Positions 10,972 to 20,519 of a stretch of DNA of 64,000 bases are shown here, in pieces. Numbering within the stretch: the stretch's first letter is position 1; the number at the start of each line of letters is the position of its first letter. A program made the position numbers and the translations under genes. A model generated the notes under the pieces. The model had not been told where the DNA came from, ran no database searches, and worked only from the letters and a program-made list of their open reading frames with translations. Location: positions 626,627 through 690,626 of the forward strand of contig NZ_LFKO01000001.1 of the NCBI RefSeq assembly GCF_001265075.1, given 5' to 3'. The stretch comes from Salinicoccus sp. YB14-2. GTDB taxonomy: Bacteria > Bacillota > Bacilli > Staphylococcales > Salinicoccaceae.

Positions 10972-11670
10972 TTAAACAAGTCTTGCTGCGTTGTTGTCCA
11001 CTTTAATCCCAGGTCCCATCGTTGATGTAACAGCTACAGATTTAAAGTAGGTACCTTTCGCAGATGCAGGTTTCGCTTTGCTCAGAGCATCGTGAATTGC
11101 ATTGAAGTTTTCAACCAGTTTCTCAGTATCGAATGATACTTTACCGATTGCAACATGTACAATACCTGATTTCTCTGCACGGTATTCAACTTTACCTGCT
11201 TTGATTTCTTCTACTGCTTTTTTAACATCCATTGTTACTGTACCTGTTTTAGGGTTCGGCATTAAACCTTTAGGACCTAATACCCGTCCAAGTTTACCAA
11301 CTTCACCCATCATGTCAGGTGTTGCAACGATTACGTCAAAATCAAACCATCCGCCATTGATTTTCTGAACGAATTCTTGATCTCCTGCGTAATCTGCGCC
11401 TGCTTCTTCTGCTTCTTTAAGCTTTTCACCTTTAGCAAATACCAATACACGCTGTGATTTACCAGTACCGTGCGGCAATACAATCGCACCACGGATTTGT
11501 TGGTCGTTTTTACGTGTATCAATACCCAGGCGGAAAGCGACTTCAACAGAAGCATCAAAATTTACAGTGCTTGTTTCTTGAGCTAATTTAACTGCTTCTT
11601 CAATTGAATATGAAGATTTGGCATCAAATTTTTCAAGCGCTGCCTGATACTTTTTACTTCTTTTAGCCAT
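10972..11670 (-). CDS. rplA: 50S ribosomal protein L1
   Basis: This 232-residue protein is full length with the L1 signature region ([19 protein letters not shown]) and [10 protein letters not shown]. It binds 23S rRNA at the L1 stalk and helps tRNA leave the E site. AGGAGGAATTATCA precedes the ATG. It forms the rplK-rplA pair, 79 bp behind rplK. Confidence 0.97.
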   Translation of the reverse strand: MAKRSKKYQAALEKFDAKSSYSIEEAVKLAQETSTVNFDASVEVAFRLGIDTRKNDQQIRGAIVLPHGTGKSQRVLVFAKGEKLKEAEEAGADYAGDQEFVQKINGGWFDFDVIVATPDMMGEVGKLGRVLGPKGLMPNPKTGTVTMDVKKAVEEIKAGKVEYRAEKSGIVHVAIGKVSFDTEKLVENFNAIHDALSKAKPASAKGTYFKSVAVTSTMGPGIKVDNNAARLV

Positions 11671-11749
11671 TGATAATTCCTCCTTGTGGTTTTAGCGGGT
11701 TATCCTCCCACGTTTGTATTAATACGTTTTTATACAGTCATTGTTATTT

Positions 11750-12175
11750 TTACTTTTCAATTTCGAAGCCCATGCTTCGTGCTGTACCTTCGACCATACG
11801 CATTGCCGCTTCTACATCAGCTGCATTAAGGTCTTCCATTTTCGTTTCAGCAATTTCACGCACTTGTGCTTCTGTTACTTTCGCCACTTTGTCTTTGTTC
11901 GGTTCGCCTGAACCTTTGTCGACATTTGCAGCTTTTTTCAGCAATACTGCAGCTGGTGGTGTTTTTGTTATGAAAGTAAATGAACGGTCTTCAAATACAG
12001 AAATTTCCACTGGAATGATCAGACCTGCCTGCTCTTGTGTACGCGCATTGAATTCTTTACAGAATCCCATGATATTGACGCCTGCCTGACCTAATGCCGG
12101 CCCAACTGGCGGCGCTGGATTTGCCTTCCCTGCAGGAATCTGCAATTTCACAACGTTGATAACTTTTTTAGCCAC
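11750..12175 (-). CDS. rplK: 50S ribosomal protein L11
   Basis: This 141-residue protein, the standard size, starts at a GTG at 12175 (protein [12 protein letters not shown] with formyl-Met) seven bases after GAGGAGGTGC; the upstream in-frame extension to 12274 is leader. It contains the N-terminal domain with the [20 protein letters not shown] stretch and the C-terminal rRNA-binding [13 protein letters not shown] region. It is part of the GTPase-associated centre and is needed for stringent-factor activation. Confidence 0.97.
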   Translation of the reverse strand: MAKKVINVVKLQIPAGKANPAPPVGPALGQAGVNIMGFCKEFNARTQEQAGLIIPVEISVFEDRSFTFITKTPPAAVLLKKAANVDKGSGEPNKDKVAKVTEAQVREIAETKMEDLNAADVEAAMRMVEGTARSMGFEIEK

Positions 12176-12246
12176 GATGTGCACCTCCTCGTTTATCGTG
12201 ATGTGGTCATAGGATATTAAGATTTTATCCTCCCACTCGCATCTAT

Positions 12247-12275
12247 AAAAAGATGGCCGGAAATTTCCGACCATA
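12247..12275 (-). terminator. Terminator or attenuator between nusG and rplK
   Basis: An 11-bp stem (ATGGTCGGAAA with TTTCCGGCCAT, one G-U pair) is followed by CTTTTT on the minus strand, 72 bp before the rplK start. It probably limits readthrough from secE-nusG into rplKA or attenuates the L11 operon. Confidence 0.65.
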
Positions 12276-12314
12276 ACATTTTACCATTATTAAAATTAAA
12301 ATACAACCTGTATT

Positions 12315-12854
12315 TTACAGTTTTTCTATTTGATCGAATTCAACTTCTACAGGGGTCTCTCTGCCGAACATTTCAACAAGAACAGTCAGTTTATAGCGTT
12401 CTTCATCAATCCCTTTGATTTCACCGGATTGGTTATTGAACGGACCATCTATAATGTTGACGACTTCGCCGATTTCAACTTCGAAATCAACCGTCTTTTC
12501 AACCATGCCCATGGATTTCAAAATAAACTTCACTTCTTCAGGCAGTAACGGGTTCGGTTTACTTCCTGCGCCTTGTGAACCTACAAATCCTGTGACACCC
12601 GGGGTATTTCTGACAATATACCAGGATTCATCTGTCATTATCAATTCTACAAGCACATAGCCTGGAAATGTCTTTTTCATCGCCGTTTTACGTTTACCAT
12701 CTTTAACGGTTGTTTCTTCTTCTTCAGGTATCACTACTCTGAAAATTTGATCTTGCATATTCATAGAGTCAAGACGGGCAAGTAAGTTTGCCTTCACTTT
12801 GTTTTCATATCCTGAATAAGTATGAACGGCATACCAATTCTTTTCACCAGACAT
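12315..12854 (-). CDS. nusG: Transcription termination/antitermination factor NusG
   Basis: This 179-residue protein has the NGN domain (WYAVHTYSGYENKVKANL) and a C-terminal KOW motif (VVNIIDGPFNNQSGEIKGID). It binds the RNA polymerase clamp and in Bacilli stimulates pausing at some sites. AAAGGAGCGATTGG precedes the ATG. secE ends 18 bp upstream, the universal secE-nusG arrangement. Confidence 0.97.
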   Translation of the reverse strand: MSGEKNWYAVHTYSGYENKVKANLLARLDSMNMQDQIFRVVIPEEEETTVKDGKRKTAMKKTFPGYVLVELIMTDESWYIVRNTPGVTGFVGSQGAGSKPNPLLPEEVKFILKSMGMVEKTVDFEVEIGEVVNIIDGPFNNQSGEIKGIDEERYKLTVLVEMFGRETPVEVEFDQIEKL

Positions 12855-12871
12855 CCAATCGCTCCTTTAAA

Positions 12872-13048
12872 TTACAATAAATCTATTACTGCTGTAATAC
12901 CTAAGTCCAATGCATAGAAAAAAGCCAAGAAAAATATAACCGTTATTGCAACAATCATCGTAAATCTGGCAGTTTCCTGACCTGTCGGCCAGCTTACTTT
13001 TTTCATTTCGCTAACTACATTTTGAAAGAAATTCTTATTGTTTGCCAT
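12872..13048 (-). CDS. secE: Preprotein translocase subunit SecE
   Basis: This 58-residue protein ([20 protein letters not shown]) has one C-terminal membrane span, typical of the short Gram-positive SecE, and the conserved amphipathic helix with KKVSWPT. The start at 13048 is preferred over an ATG three codons upstream because the latter is only 2 bases from GGAGG. It clamps SecY in the membrane channel. Confidence 0.95.
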   Translation of the reverse strand: MANNKNFFQNVVSEMKKVSWPTGQETARFTMIVAITVIFFLAFFYALDLGITAVIDLL

Positions 13049-13068
13049 TTTGAACATATCCTCCTACT

Positions 13069-13203
13069 TCAGATGGAACTTTTATGAGTCGTATGTCGAT
13101 TACATTTTTTACAAAACTTCTTCATAACTAAACGTTCTTTATGGTCATTCTTTAATTGATAATTTCTAGATCCACATTCATTACACGCCAATGTTATCTT
13201 CAT
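13069..13203 (-). CDS. rpmG: 50S ribosomal protein L33, zinc-ribbon form
   Basis: This 44-residue protein was missed by a length cut-off. It reads MKITLACNECGSRNYQLKND onward and ends HTTHKSSI. Two CxxC pairs (Cys7/Cys10 and Cys31/Cys34) mark it as the zinc-binding C+ paralogue. The position between sigH and secE is the standard one in Staphylococcaceae and Bacillus. It is slightly shorter than the usual 47-49 residues. Confidence 0.93.
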   Translation of the reverse strand: MKITLACNECGSRNYQLKNDHKERLVMKKFCKKCNRHTTHKSSI

Positions 13204-13282
13204 TTAATACATCTCACTCAATTCTTATTTACTATACCGATTTTAAAAAACAATGTCAAACACTGTTAAATCACACTATAAA

Positions 13283-13876
13283 TTATTTTTTACGCTTTCT
13301 TCTCACTCTGTGCAGGCTGTTTACTATCGCTTTTTCACTGACACAGAGTTTCTCTGAGATTTCTTTAATCTGATATCCGTAGTTACAATAATAAACGATT
13401 TGCCGCTCGAGCGGAGAACATACTTTCCGGTTATTTAAAATATGAGATTTGTTCTCTTCATATATGATAATATCCAGCGGGTTGTCCTGCATCCTGTTTC
13501 TGTGGTCCCCGGTTTCAAAAGTGATGTCTTTCACTGATTTGATAACTTCTCCCAAACCGTAATCGGTCCATCTGTGGTAGAGCTTCATCAGCTCATAGGT
13601 GATGACCTTCGAAACGTAATGACGGTAGTTGCCGAGTTCGGGATTGTATTTATAACACAACCTGAGGGCAAGTTCCATCATATCCTGGAGGGCATCTTCC
13701 CTCTCATAATAGTCAAAGGGATATTTCAATGTCTTTTTAAAAACAACCTGCCTTAAATTTTCATCTATCCAATCAAATGCACTAATATCACCATTGTAAA
13801 CTTTGTATGCATAATCGTTCATCCGGTCATCCATCGATTCTTTGAGAATAAAGTAATGTTGAGTAATTAGATACAT
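13283..13876 (-). CDS. sigH: Sigma-H-type RNA polymerase sigma factor
   Basis: This 197-residue protein from the ATG at 13876 looks like the divergent staphylococcal SigH, the competence sigma factor. A region 2-like part (YEREDALQDMMELALRLCYK) is followed by a region 4 helix-turn-helix (VYYCNYGYQIKEISEKLCVS, then EKAIVNSLHRVRRKRK). Its synteny, between rae1 and rpmG, is as in S. aureus. The GGGAG ribosome binding site eight bases upstream lies in the 3' arm of a very long hairpin (13881-13923), so translation is probably repressed. It would direct com genes (comG, comE), which are not in view. Confidence 0.88.
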   Translation of the reverse strand: MYLITQHYFILKESMDDRMNDYAYKVYNGDISAFDWIDENLRQVVFKKTLKYPFDYYEREDALQDMMELALRLCYKYNPELGNYRHYVSKVITYELMKLYHRWTDYGLGEVIKSVKDITFETGDHRNRMQDNPLDIIIYEENKSHILNNRKVCSPLERQIVYYCNYGYQIKEISEKLCVSEKAIVNSLHRVRRKRKK

Positions 13877-13880
13877 AAGC

Positions 13881-13923
13881 CGTCTCCCATATATTTTATA
13901 TATATAAAATATATGGCGGGACG
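13881..13923 (-). promoter_or_regulatory. Long palindrome masking the sigH ribosome binding site
   Basis: Positions 13887-13916 are a perfect 30-bp palindrome (half-site CCATATATTTTATAT). Flanking CGTCCC and GAGACG extend the stem with one mismatch and a one-base bulge. In RNA the 3' arm includes GGGAG, the apparent Shine-Dalgarno of sigH, five bases from the stem end. There is no loop of fixed sequence and no T run behind it, so it is not an ordinary terminator. Confidence 0.8.
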
Positions 13924-13940
13924 GCATTTACTTCAAGGTG

Positions 13941-14465
13941 CTATTTTAAGCCCCTTCTCCATTTTTCAAATTCTGACAGGACATCCGGACGGATATCCAA
14001 TTTCTGTCTTGGCAGTTTTCGATTTATTGCATCTATTTCTTTACTGATATTTTTTTCTGAATCTGCCAGTGTCATCCACATCTCTCTGGATGAAATACGG
14101 TAGGCTCCAAGAGCAAATATAGCATTCTGTTCAGTCAGGTCACTTGTCACCACACTGATTTCACATAGGAATGGATGATAATTATCATGAACAAAACGCT
14201 CTATATATTCATCTGCAGTCTCTTTTTCCTTTGTGAAAATAACCGTGATTCCATGCTTTTGAAGAATGGATTCCATACTCTTCACTTCATAGGCATCAAA
14301 CACGACAATGATTTCAAAGGTCGTCACCATCTGATATTCGGCAAGTGCTGTTATCAGTTCTTCCCTTGCAAGCTCCAGCGACACTTTCGATTCGCTGAAC
14401 AGCTCTTTATTGGCACCGATCAGATTATAACCGTCTACAATTAAAATCCTCCGCTTTTTCCTCAT
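13941..14465 (-). CDS. rae1: NYN-domain endoribonuclease Rae1/YacP
   Basis: This 174-residue protein from the ATG at 14465 (MRKKRRILIVDGYNLIGAN) has the PIN-like NYN fold with acidic positions in VDGYNLIG, VVFDAYEV and VVTSDLTEQN. B. subtilis Rae1 enters the ribosomal A site and cuts certain mRNAs in a translation-dependent manner. The start overlaps the region of the rlmB stop (4 bp apart), so they are co-translated. It is followed by the palindrome and sigH. Confidence 0.9.
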   Translation of the reverse strand: MRKKRRILIVDGYNLIGANKELFSESKVSLELAREELITALAEYQMVTTFEIIVVFDAYEVKSMESILQKHGITVIFTKEKETADEYIERFVHDNYHPFLCEISVVTSDLTEQNAIFALGAYRISSREMWMTLADSEKNISKEIDAINRKLPRQKLDIRPDVLSEFEKWRRGLK

Positions 14466-14469
14466 CAGA

Positions 14470-15210
14470 TCACATCCCGACGGGATTTTGTCTGCGATAT
14501 ACTTCGTACATAAGGAGCGCCGCCGAAACCGAAGCATTTAAACTCGTTATTTGCCCGACCATCGGAATTTTAACAGTGAAGTCACACTTTTCCAATGTTT
14601 TACTGCTGATTCCCTCTCCTTCACTGCCGATAACGATTGCAGTGCTCATCTCCAATGAGAGCTCCCGGTAATCCGTGTCTCCGCTGCCATCCGTTCCGAC
14701 GACCCAGAAACCTCTGTCTTTCAGTTTATCAATTGTCTGATTGATATTGGTTACGCGCACTACAGGTATATATTCAATCGCACCGGTCGATGTTTTAGCC
14801 ACTGTTTCTGTCAGTTGTACCGAGCGCCTTTTCGGAATGATTACGGCGTCAAACCCTGTTGCATCACATGTTCTTAATATCGACCCCAGATTATGCGGGT
14901 CCTCCAGTCCGTCCAGTATGATGACATTTGCGGTATCTTTACCTTCAACCGTCTGCAGGAATTTATCAAAATCCATATACTCATGGGCACTGATTGATGC
15001 AATGATCCCCTGGTGCTTTTCGTCCGTCATACCATCTATTTTACTTTTCGGCACATTCTGGACAATCACTTTTTGCTTCTTGGCCAGATCCAGCAGTTCT
15101 TTCACCTGATTTTTATTGATTGAATCCTGAACATATATTTTGTTTATATCGCTTTTTGAGCGCAGCGCTTCCCGCACTGCATTTCTTCCGGCAACTATGG
15201 AATTAGTCAT
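14470..15210 (-). CDS. rlmB: 23S rRNA (guanosine-2'-O) methyltransferase RlmB (TrmH family)
   Basis: This 246-residue SPOUT methyltransferase has an N-terminal substrate-binding domain ([12 protein letters not shown]), then the knotted catalytic domain with [20 protein letters not shown] (motif 1), [11 protein letters not shown] (motif 2) and [20 protein letters not shown] (motif 3). The family modifies G2251 in the P loop of 23S rRNA. It overlaps mrnC by 8 bp. Confidence 0.95.
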   Translation of the reverse strand: MTNSIVAGRNAVREALRSKSDINKIYVQDSINKNQVKELLDLAKKQKVIVQNVPKSKIDGMTDEKHQGIIASISAHEYMDFDKFLQTVEGKDTANVIILDGLEDPHNLGSILRTCDATGFDAVIIPKRRSVQLTETVAKTSTGAIEYIPVVRVTNINQTIDKLKDRGFWVVGTDGSGDTDYRELSLEMSTAIVIGSEGEGISSKTLEKCDFTVKIPMVGQITSLNASVSAALLMYEVYRRQNPVGM

Positions 15211-15607
15211 CGTGAGCCCTCCCTTCCATAATGATTTCCTGCATTAATTCTTCTATTCTGGAATGGTTGTCCGTCAGATCGAGATAACCGATCAGAGCTT
15301 CCAGACCAGACGCATTCCGATACTCTTTAATCGTTGCATTTTTAGCTCTTGTCGCGCTCGATTTGTTACGGGCACGCTTGGCTATTTGCCATTCTTCTTC
15401 TGTAATCAGTTCTTCTTTTCTCAAATGAAGCAGCGCATGTGACTGAGCTTTCGCACTCACCAGCCGGTTCGCTTCCCTATGGAGTGCCTCAGGTTTCAGG
15501 CGTGATTTGTTTTTAACCAGAAACGTACGGATGTAAACTGCGTATACCGAATCGCCGAGGAAAGCTAAAGATAAGCTCGGCACTTCTTCTACATTAAAGT
15601 CAGCCAC
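15203..15607 (-). CDS. mrnC: Mini-ribonuclease III
   Basis: This 134-residue protein consists of an RNase III catalytic domain without a dsRNA-binding domain. The signature [14 protein letters not shown] has the catalytic acidic residues, and EALIGYLDL near the C terminus gives the second acidic site. In B. subtilis it trims 23S rRNA ends. It overlaps cysS by 8 bp and rlmB by 8 bp. Confidence 0.95.
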   Translation of the reverse strand: MADFNVEEVPSLSLAFLGDSVYAVYIRTFLVKNKSRLKPEALHREANRLVSAKAQSHALLHLRKEELITEEEWQIAKRARNKSSATRAKNATIKEYRNASGLEALIGYLDLTDNHSRIEELMQEIIMEGRAHDD

Positions 15608-16994
15608 GCTTGAACCGCACTCCCTCTTTAGTGTCTTCCAAAGCGATACCCTGCTCTTTTAAATAATCCCTAATTTCGTCGGCGCGTGGGAAATCTTTAT
15701 TTTTCCTTGCTTCGTTACGCTCTTCAATCAGCTTTTCAATTTCCTCATCAAGTAAAATCATTTCTTCCTCTAATACAATACCCAGCACCCCGGCATATTT
15801 TTCGAACACATCGATGAACCTGGACAGCACGTCTGTGTTCGTCGTGTTGTAACGAAGATATTTATTCAGTTCCGAAGTGAGCTCATGCCATGCACTGATG
15901 GCATTGGCAGTATTGAAATCATCATCCATATGAGCTTCAAATGTTTTGACATTGTCCTGGATGATTTCCATTATCTTAGCATCGACTTCAGTGCCGACCG
16001 CGCTGTCAAGACGCTCTTTTGCCTGACTGTAGCTGTCCTGGATACGCTCGAGACCCGCTCTTGCCGCGTCGACCAGTTCGCGGTTGTAGTTGATCGGGTT
16101 GCGGTAGTGCACACTGATCATAAAGAATCTCAGCACATTCGGATTGATTTCCTTGATGATATCGTGAACCAATATGAAGTTCCCGAGTGATTTGGACATC
16201 TTCGTGTTGTCAATATTGATATACCCGTTATGCATCCAGTAATTCGCAAATGTTGCATCCGTCATACATTCACTTTGTGCAATCTCATTTTCATGGTGCG
16301 GGAAAGTCAGGTCCTGCCCGCCCGCGTGAATATCAATTGTGTCACCCAGGTGTTCTCTCGCCATCACACTGCACTCGATATGCCATCCCGGACGGCCTGC
16401 GCCCCACGGAGAATCCCATTTAATTTCATTCGGTTTCGCCTGTTTCCACAACGCAAAGTCCAGAGGATCTTCTTTTTTCTCTCCGGCATCTATACGTGCC
16501 CCGACTTTCAGATCGTTGATGGACTGCTGGCTCAATTGGCCATACCCCTCATATGAACGTGTTTTAAAATAAACATCGCCGTCTGATTCGTAGGCATGAC
16601 CCTTCTCGATCAATACCTCGATGAATTTAACAATATCATCCATATGGTTCATCACTCTTGGATGGACTGTCGCCCGCTTGACATTAAGTGCGCCCGTATC
16701 TTCAAAGAATGCTTCGATGAAACGCTCTGCGATATCTGGAACAGTTTCTCCCAATTCCTGTGACGCGTTGATCAATTTATCATCGACGTCTGTGAAGTTG
16801 GCTACGTATTTTACATCATAACCTTTATATTCCAAATATCTGCGGACTGTATCAAATGCTATCGCAGGTCTGGCGTTGCCGATATGAATATAGTTGTATA
16901 CAGTCGGACCGCAGACGTACATTTTAACCTTTCCTTCTTCAATCGGCTTGAACGTCTCTTTCTGCCTTGTCAAAGTATTATATATGCGAACCAT
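15600..16994 (-). CDS. cysS: Cysteinyl-tRNA synthetase
   Basis: This 464-residue class I synthetase starts at the ATG at 16994 ([13 protein letters not shown]), which has GAGG nearby. Visible motifs: zinc ligand Cys28 in CGPTVYN, the HIGN signature at residues 37-40, zinc ligands in GWHIECS and HHENEIAQ, and KMSKSLGNF. It charges tRNA-Cys. It overlaps the cysE 3' end by 17 bp, so its expression depends on the Cys T-box upstream of cysE. Confidence 0.97.
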   Translation of the reverse strand: MVRIYNTLTRQKETFKPIEEGKVKMYVCGPTVYNYIHIGNARPAIAFDTVRRYLEYKGYDVKYVANFTDVDDKLINASQELGETVPDIAERFIEAFFEDTGALNVKRATVHPRVMNHMDDIVKFIEVLIEKGHAYESDGDVYFKTRSYEGYGQLSQQSINDLKVGARIDAGEKKEDPLDFALWKQAKPNEIKWDSPWGAGRPGWHIECSVMAREHLGDTIDIHAGGQDLTFPHHENEIAQSECMTDATFANYWMHNGYINIDNTKMSKSLGNFILVHDIIKEINPNVLRFFMISVHYRNPINYNRELVDAARAGLERIQDSYSQAKERLDSAVGTEVDAKIMEIIQDNVKTFEAHMDDDFNTANAISAWHELTSELNKYLRYNTTNTDVLSRFIDVFEKYAGVLGIVLEEEMILLDEEIEKLIEERNEARKNKDFPRADEIRDYLKEQGIALEDTKEGVRFKRG

Positions 16995-17634
16995 CTTTAA
17001 CCTCATCCCTTACTTCTTTTCTAAAGTCTTTTATTTCATCTTCCAGACCTATGATCATTTCCAATATAGGGTCTGGTAAATCCGTCACATTCAAGTCACG
17101 TGCACCTTTAACCTTTTCGCCGGCCTGTTTGACGACGCGGGCCGGTATACCGACCACTGTGGAGTCCTTCGGGACATTGATCAGTACGACTGAATTGGCA
17201 CCTATTTTCGAATTTTCACCGATGCGTATGTTCCCGAGCACTTTCGCTCCTGCAGCAACCAGCACATTATCATCCAGATCCGGGTGTCTTTTTGTTTCTT
17301 CTTTTCCTGTACCGCCAAGCGTAACACCTTGATATATCGTCACATTATTACCTATGCGGCATGTTTCACCAATGACCACACCCATGCCGTGGTCTATGAA
17401 TAAACGTCTGCCAACCTGTGCGCCGGGATGTATTTCTATCCCTGTTATAAATCGGCTGATCTGCGAGATGACTCTGGAGAGTGTTGCAAATTTCCGCTTG
17501 TACAACTTATGCGCAATTAAATGCATCCATACAGCATGCAGCCCTGAATAAGTAAAAAACACTTCAAATTTACTTTTGGCTGCAGGATCCAGCTCAAGTA
17601 TCATATTGATATCCTCTTTCATTCGACTAAACAA
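16978..17634 (-). CDS. cysE: Serine O-acetyltransferase
   Basis: This 218-residue protein, if started at the TTG at 17634 (six bases after GGAGG; an ATG four codons later is the alternative), catalyses L-serine + acetyl-CoA to O-acetylserine. The N-terminal helical part ([20 protein letters not shown]) is followed by the left-handed beta-helix of hexapeptide repeats ([41 protein letters not shown]). The His/Asp active-site residues in IDHGMG are present. It supplies CysK, whose gene is elsewhere in this window. Confidence 0.96.
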   Translation of the reverse strand: MFSRMKEDINMILELDPAAKSKFEVFFTYSGLHAVWMHLIAHKLYKRKFATLSRVISQISRFITGIEIHPGAQVGRRLFIDHGMGVVIGETCRIGNNVTIYQGVTLGGTGKEETKRHPDLDDNVLVAAGAKVLGNIRIGENSKIGANSVVLINVPKDSTVVGIPARVVKQAGEKVKGARDLNVTDLPDPILEMIIGLEDEIKDFRKEVRDEVKDGSHI

Positions 17635-17652
17635 GATGATCCTCCTCTCAAA

Positions 17653-17842
17653 ATAAAAAATGCCCCTGTCCAAAAATCTGGACAGAGGCGCATTAGCACG
17701 GTTCCACTCTGCTTACAAAATAAATTTGCACTTATAAATATACAATTCATGACAGAGTGCATTTCTGAATTTTATTATGGTTGCCTTCTCACCTGCCAGA
17801 CAATCTCTGCTTTCCATAATAAACCATACTTCATTTCTCTGT
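17653..17842 (-). promoter_or_regulatory. T-box leader with Cys specifier, controlling cysE-cysS
   Basis: Minus-strand reading: Stem I is closed by ACAGAG (17842-17837) and CTCTGT. The specifier bulge reads AAATGCAC, placing codon TGC (Cys) at 17761-17759. The T-box sequence AGTGGAACCGTGC follows (around 17710-17694). A terminator (GCGCCTCTGTCCAG with its partner, then six T) ends just before cysE. Uncharged tRNA-Cys should pair with TGC and with the T-box and permit readthrough. Confidence 0.92.
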
Positions 17843-17900
17843 TACTGATTATAATAATCGATTATAAATTTGACTTCAACAAGATAGACTCAAAAGCCGA

Positions 17901-19352
17901 TTATTTTAATTTGGAAACTCTGTTCAGTACTTTTTCCTTACCGATCAGGGATATTGAATCCGGCAGTTCAGGGCCTTGAGTCTGTCCTGTAACAGCAACA
18001 CGAATCGGCATGAACAGTTGTTTCCCTTTATATCCTGTAGTTTTCTGTACATTTTTAATTGATTTTTTGATTGTAGCAGGGTCAAAGTCGATCAAGTCTT
18101 CAAACTCATCATACAATGCAGACATCAGTTCAGGTATATGTTCCTGGTTGATTACTTCTGTCGCTGCTTCACCAAATTCGATATCATCCTTGAAAAACTG
18201 CTCGGATAAAGCTGTAATTTCTCCAGCAAAACTCATCTGCGGCTGATAGAGTGCGACAAGCTTCCTTGCCCATTCAATTTCTTCCGCACCTGAATCTTCA
18301 TTGACCAGCCCTTCTTTAATCAGGAATGGCAGTGCCATATCAAAAACTGTTTCTGCATCTTTTTCTTTCATGTACTGATTGTTGATCCATGTCAGTTTCT
18401 GCTTATCAAAGAAAGCAGGGGCCTTGGATAATCGTTTCTCATCAAACAGTTTAATGAATGCCTCTTTGTTGAAGATTTCTTCCTCGCCTTCAGGTGTCCA
18501 TCCAAGCAATGCGATAAAGTTAAATAATGCCTCCGGCAAATATCCAAGTTCTTTATACTGCTCGATAAATTGAATGATTGCACCGTCACGCTTGGATAAT
18601 TTCTTTTTATTTTCGTTGACGATCAACGTCATATGACCGAATTTAGGTGCTTCAAGTCCTAAAGCTTCATAGACCATCAGCTGTTTCGGTGTATTTGATA
18701 TATGATCATCACCGCGCAGCACGTGTGAGATTTCCATTTCATGGTCATCTATTGCCACAGCAAAGTTATAAGTCGGGATGCCGTCTTTTTTAACGATAAC
18801 CCAGTCACCGAAACCATTTGATTCAAATGACACTTCGCCTTTGACGATATCATCAAATCTGTAGACTTTATCCTTAGGGACCCTGATACGTATAGCCGGT
18901 TCACGTCCTTCAGCAATAAGCGCTTCTTCTTCTTCTTTAGTCAGATTGGCATGGCGGCCGCCGTACCTCGGCATTTCCCCGCGTGCGATCTGTTCCTCAC
19001 GTTCTTTTTCCAATTCCTCGCTCGTCATATAACAGCGGTAGGCAAGGTCTTCATCCAGCAATTTCTGAATATAAGGCTCATAGATGGACCCGCGTTCAGA
19101 TTGACGGTAAGGACCGTAGCCGCCGTCGATATCGATACTCTCATCCCAGTCGATACCCAGCCATTTCAAGTTTTTCAACTGGGATTCTTCACCTGTTTCA
19201 ACATGCCGTGATTTATCAGTATCTTCAATCCTGATGATGAAGTCTCCGCCGTAGTGACGTGCAAATAAATAGTTAAATAACGCTGAACGAGCGTTTCCTA
19301 TATGCAAAAATCCGGTCGGACTCGGTGCATATCTGACTCTTACTTTATCCAT
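17901..19352 (-). CDS. gltX: Glutamyl-tRNA synthetase
   Basis: This 483-residue class Ib synthetase has the HIGH-type signature in [16 protein letters not shown] (residues 9-24), a KMSKS variant in KKLSKRDGA near residue 250, and a C-terminal anticodon-binding domain ending [10 protein letters not shown]. In this lineage it is probably non-discriminating and also loads tRNA-Gln, but gatCAB is not in view. It overlaps ispF by 1 bp (TAATG), so the two are translationally coupled. Confidence 0.97.
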   Translation of the reverse strand: MDKVRVRYAPSPTGFLHIGNARSALFNYLFARHYGGDFIIRIEDTDKSRHVETGEESQLKNLKWLGIDWDESIDIDGGYGPYRQSERGSIYEPYIQKLLDEDLAYRCYMTSEELEKEREEQIARGEMPRYGGRHANLTKEEEEALIAEGREPAIRIRVPKDKVYRFDDIVKGEVSFESNGFGDWVIVKKDGIPTYNFAVAIDDHEMEISHVLRGDDHISNTPKQLMVYEALGLEAPKFGHMTLIVNENKKKLSKRDGAIIQFIEQYKELGYLPEALFNFIALLGWTPEGEEEIFNKEAFIKLFDEKRLSKAPAFFDKQKLTWINNQYMKEKDAETVFDMALPFLIKEGLVNEDSGAEEIEWARKLVALYQPQMSFAGEITALSEQFFKDDIEFGEAATEVINQEHIPELMSALYDEFEDLIDFDPATIKKSIKNVQKTTGYKGKQLFMPIRVAVTGQTQGPELPDSISLIGKEKVLNRVSKLK

Positions 19353-19837
19353 TATGATTCCTCCATTTTTGTGAGCAGTACCACTGCTTCAGAAGTGACG
19401 CCTTCTTTTCTGCCTACGAAACCCATTTTTTCTGTTGTAGTCGCTTTAATATTAACATTAGAGATGGATGTCTTCAAAATTGTAGCAACACTTGCCCGCA
19501 TATCATCTATATGAGGTCTGAATTTTGGCGCCTCTGCCATGATGACGGCATCGATGTTACCAATCTTGTATTTTTCATCATGCATTTTCTGCACAACTTC
19601 AGCCAGTAATATTTTTGAATCCATATCTTTATACTGTTCATCTGTATCCGGAAAGAATTTGCCGATGTCACCCAGAGCGAGTGCCCCAAGTATGGCGTCC
19701 GCCACCGTATGCAGCAGTACATCGGCATCAGAATGGCCAGCAAGCCCCCTGTCATGCGGGATATTCAATCCGCCTATAATCAGCGGTCTGTCATCGGCAA
19801 ATGCATGAACATCAAAACCATGTCCGATCCTTATCAT
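19352..19837 (-). CDS. ispF: 2-C-methyl-D-erythritol 2,4-cyclodiphosphate synthase
   Basis: This 161-residue protein shows GHGFDVHAF (zinc ligands Asp and His) and the family signature [15 protein letters not shown]. It catalyses the fifth step of the MEP (non-mevalonate) isoprenoid pathway. The pairing with ispD is notable because Staphylococcus uses the mevalonate pathway and lacks ispF. It overlaps ispD by 4 bp. Confidence 0.96.
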   Translation of the reverse strand: MIRIGHGFDVHAFADDRPLIIGGLNIPHDRGLAGHSDADVLLHTVADAILGALALGDIGKFFPDTDEQYKDMDSKILLAEVVQKMHDEKYKIGNIDAVIMAEAPKFRPHIDDMRASVATILKTSISNVNIKATTTEKMGFVGRKEGVTSEAVVLLTKMEES

Positions 19838-20517
19838 TTATCTTCACCTTCTCTGTTGATGATTGATTCTGCAACTACCAGATCTTCACGGGTAGTTATT
19901 TTAATATTGTTATAGGATGATTGAGCAATGTGCACTTCTTCCCCCAGTGCCTCCACCATGCTCGAATCATCCGTTACAGTCAGCTTGTTCGAACGGGCAT
20001 TTTCATGAGCACGTCTGATCAATTCATAATCAAAAGCCTGTGGTGTATGTGTAATGAACAGTTCTTCTCTCGGCAATGTTTCAATGACACGGGAGCCTTT
20101 CACCATCTTAACAGTATCTTTCACTTTCACTCCGCAAATGACTGCTTTGTGTACTTTGACTTTGGCATGTATGTCTTCCAACAATTCTTTTGTGATGAAC
20201 GGCCTCGCGCCGTCATGAATGAAAACATAATCACATTGCGGAATTTCCTTCAAAACATTATAAATACTGTCCTGGCGTTCTTTTCCCCCGATGAATACAC
20301 CATGCACTTTGTCATACCCGGACAGCTTTTCCTTTAACAGTTCTGCTTCATCTTCTCTGGTTGCCAAATAAATCCCATCACAATTATGATCATTCTGAAA
20401 TTGCTCAACGGTCAGTTCAATAATTGATTTTTTATTCAGCTCGATAAATACTTTGTTTTTGTTATAACCCATACGCCTGCCTAGGCCTGCAGCGGGAATG
20501 ATTGCAATATAAGCCAT
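19834..20517 (-). CDS. ispD: 2-C-methyl-D-erythritol 4-phosphate cytidylyltransferase
   Basis: This 227-residue protein begins [19 protein letters not shown], the Gly-rich nucleotide-binding loop, and carries [10 protein letters not shown] and the [11 protein letters not shown] segment of the family. It makes CDP-methylerythritol from CTP and MEP, the third committed step of the MEP pathway. A TarI-type ribitol-5-phosphate cytidylyltransferase is related, but the adjacency and overlap with ispF decide for IspD. Confidence 0.94.
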   Translation of the reverse strand: MAYIAIIPAAGLGRRMGYNKNKVFIELNKKSIIELTVEQFQNDHNCDGIYLATREDEAELLKEKLSGYDKVHGVFIGGKERQDSIYNVLKEIPQCDYVFIHDGARPFITKELLEDIHAKVKVHKAVICGVKVKDTVKMVKGSRVIETLPREELFITHTPQAFDYELIRRAHENARSNKLTVTDDSSMVEALGEEVHIAQSSYNNIKITTREDLVVAESIINREGEDK

Positions 20518-20519
20518 GA

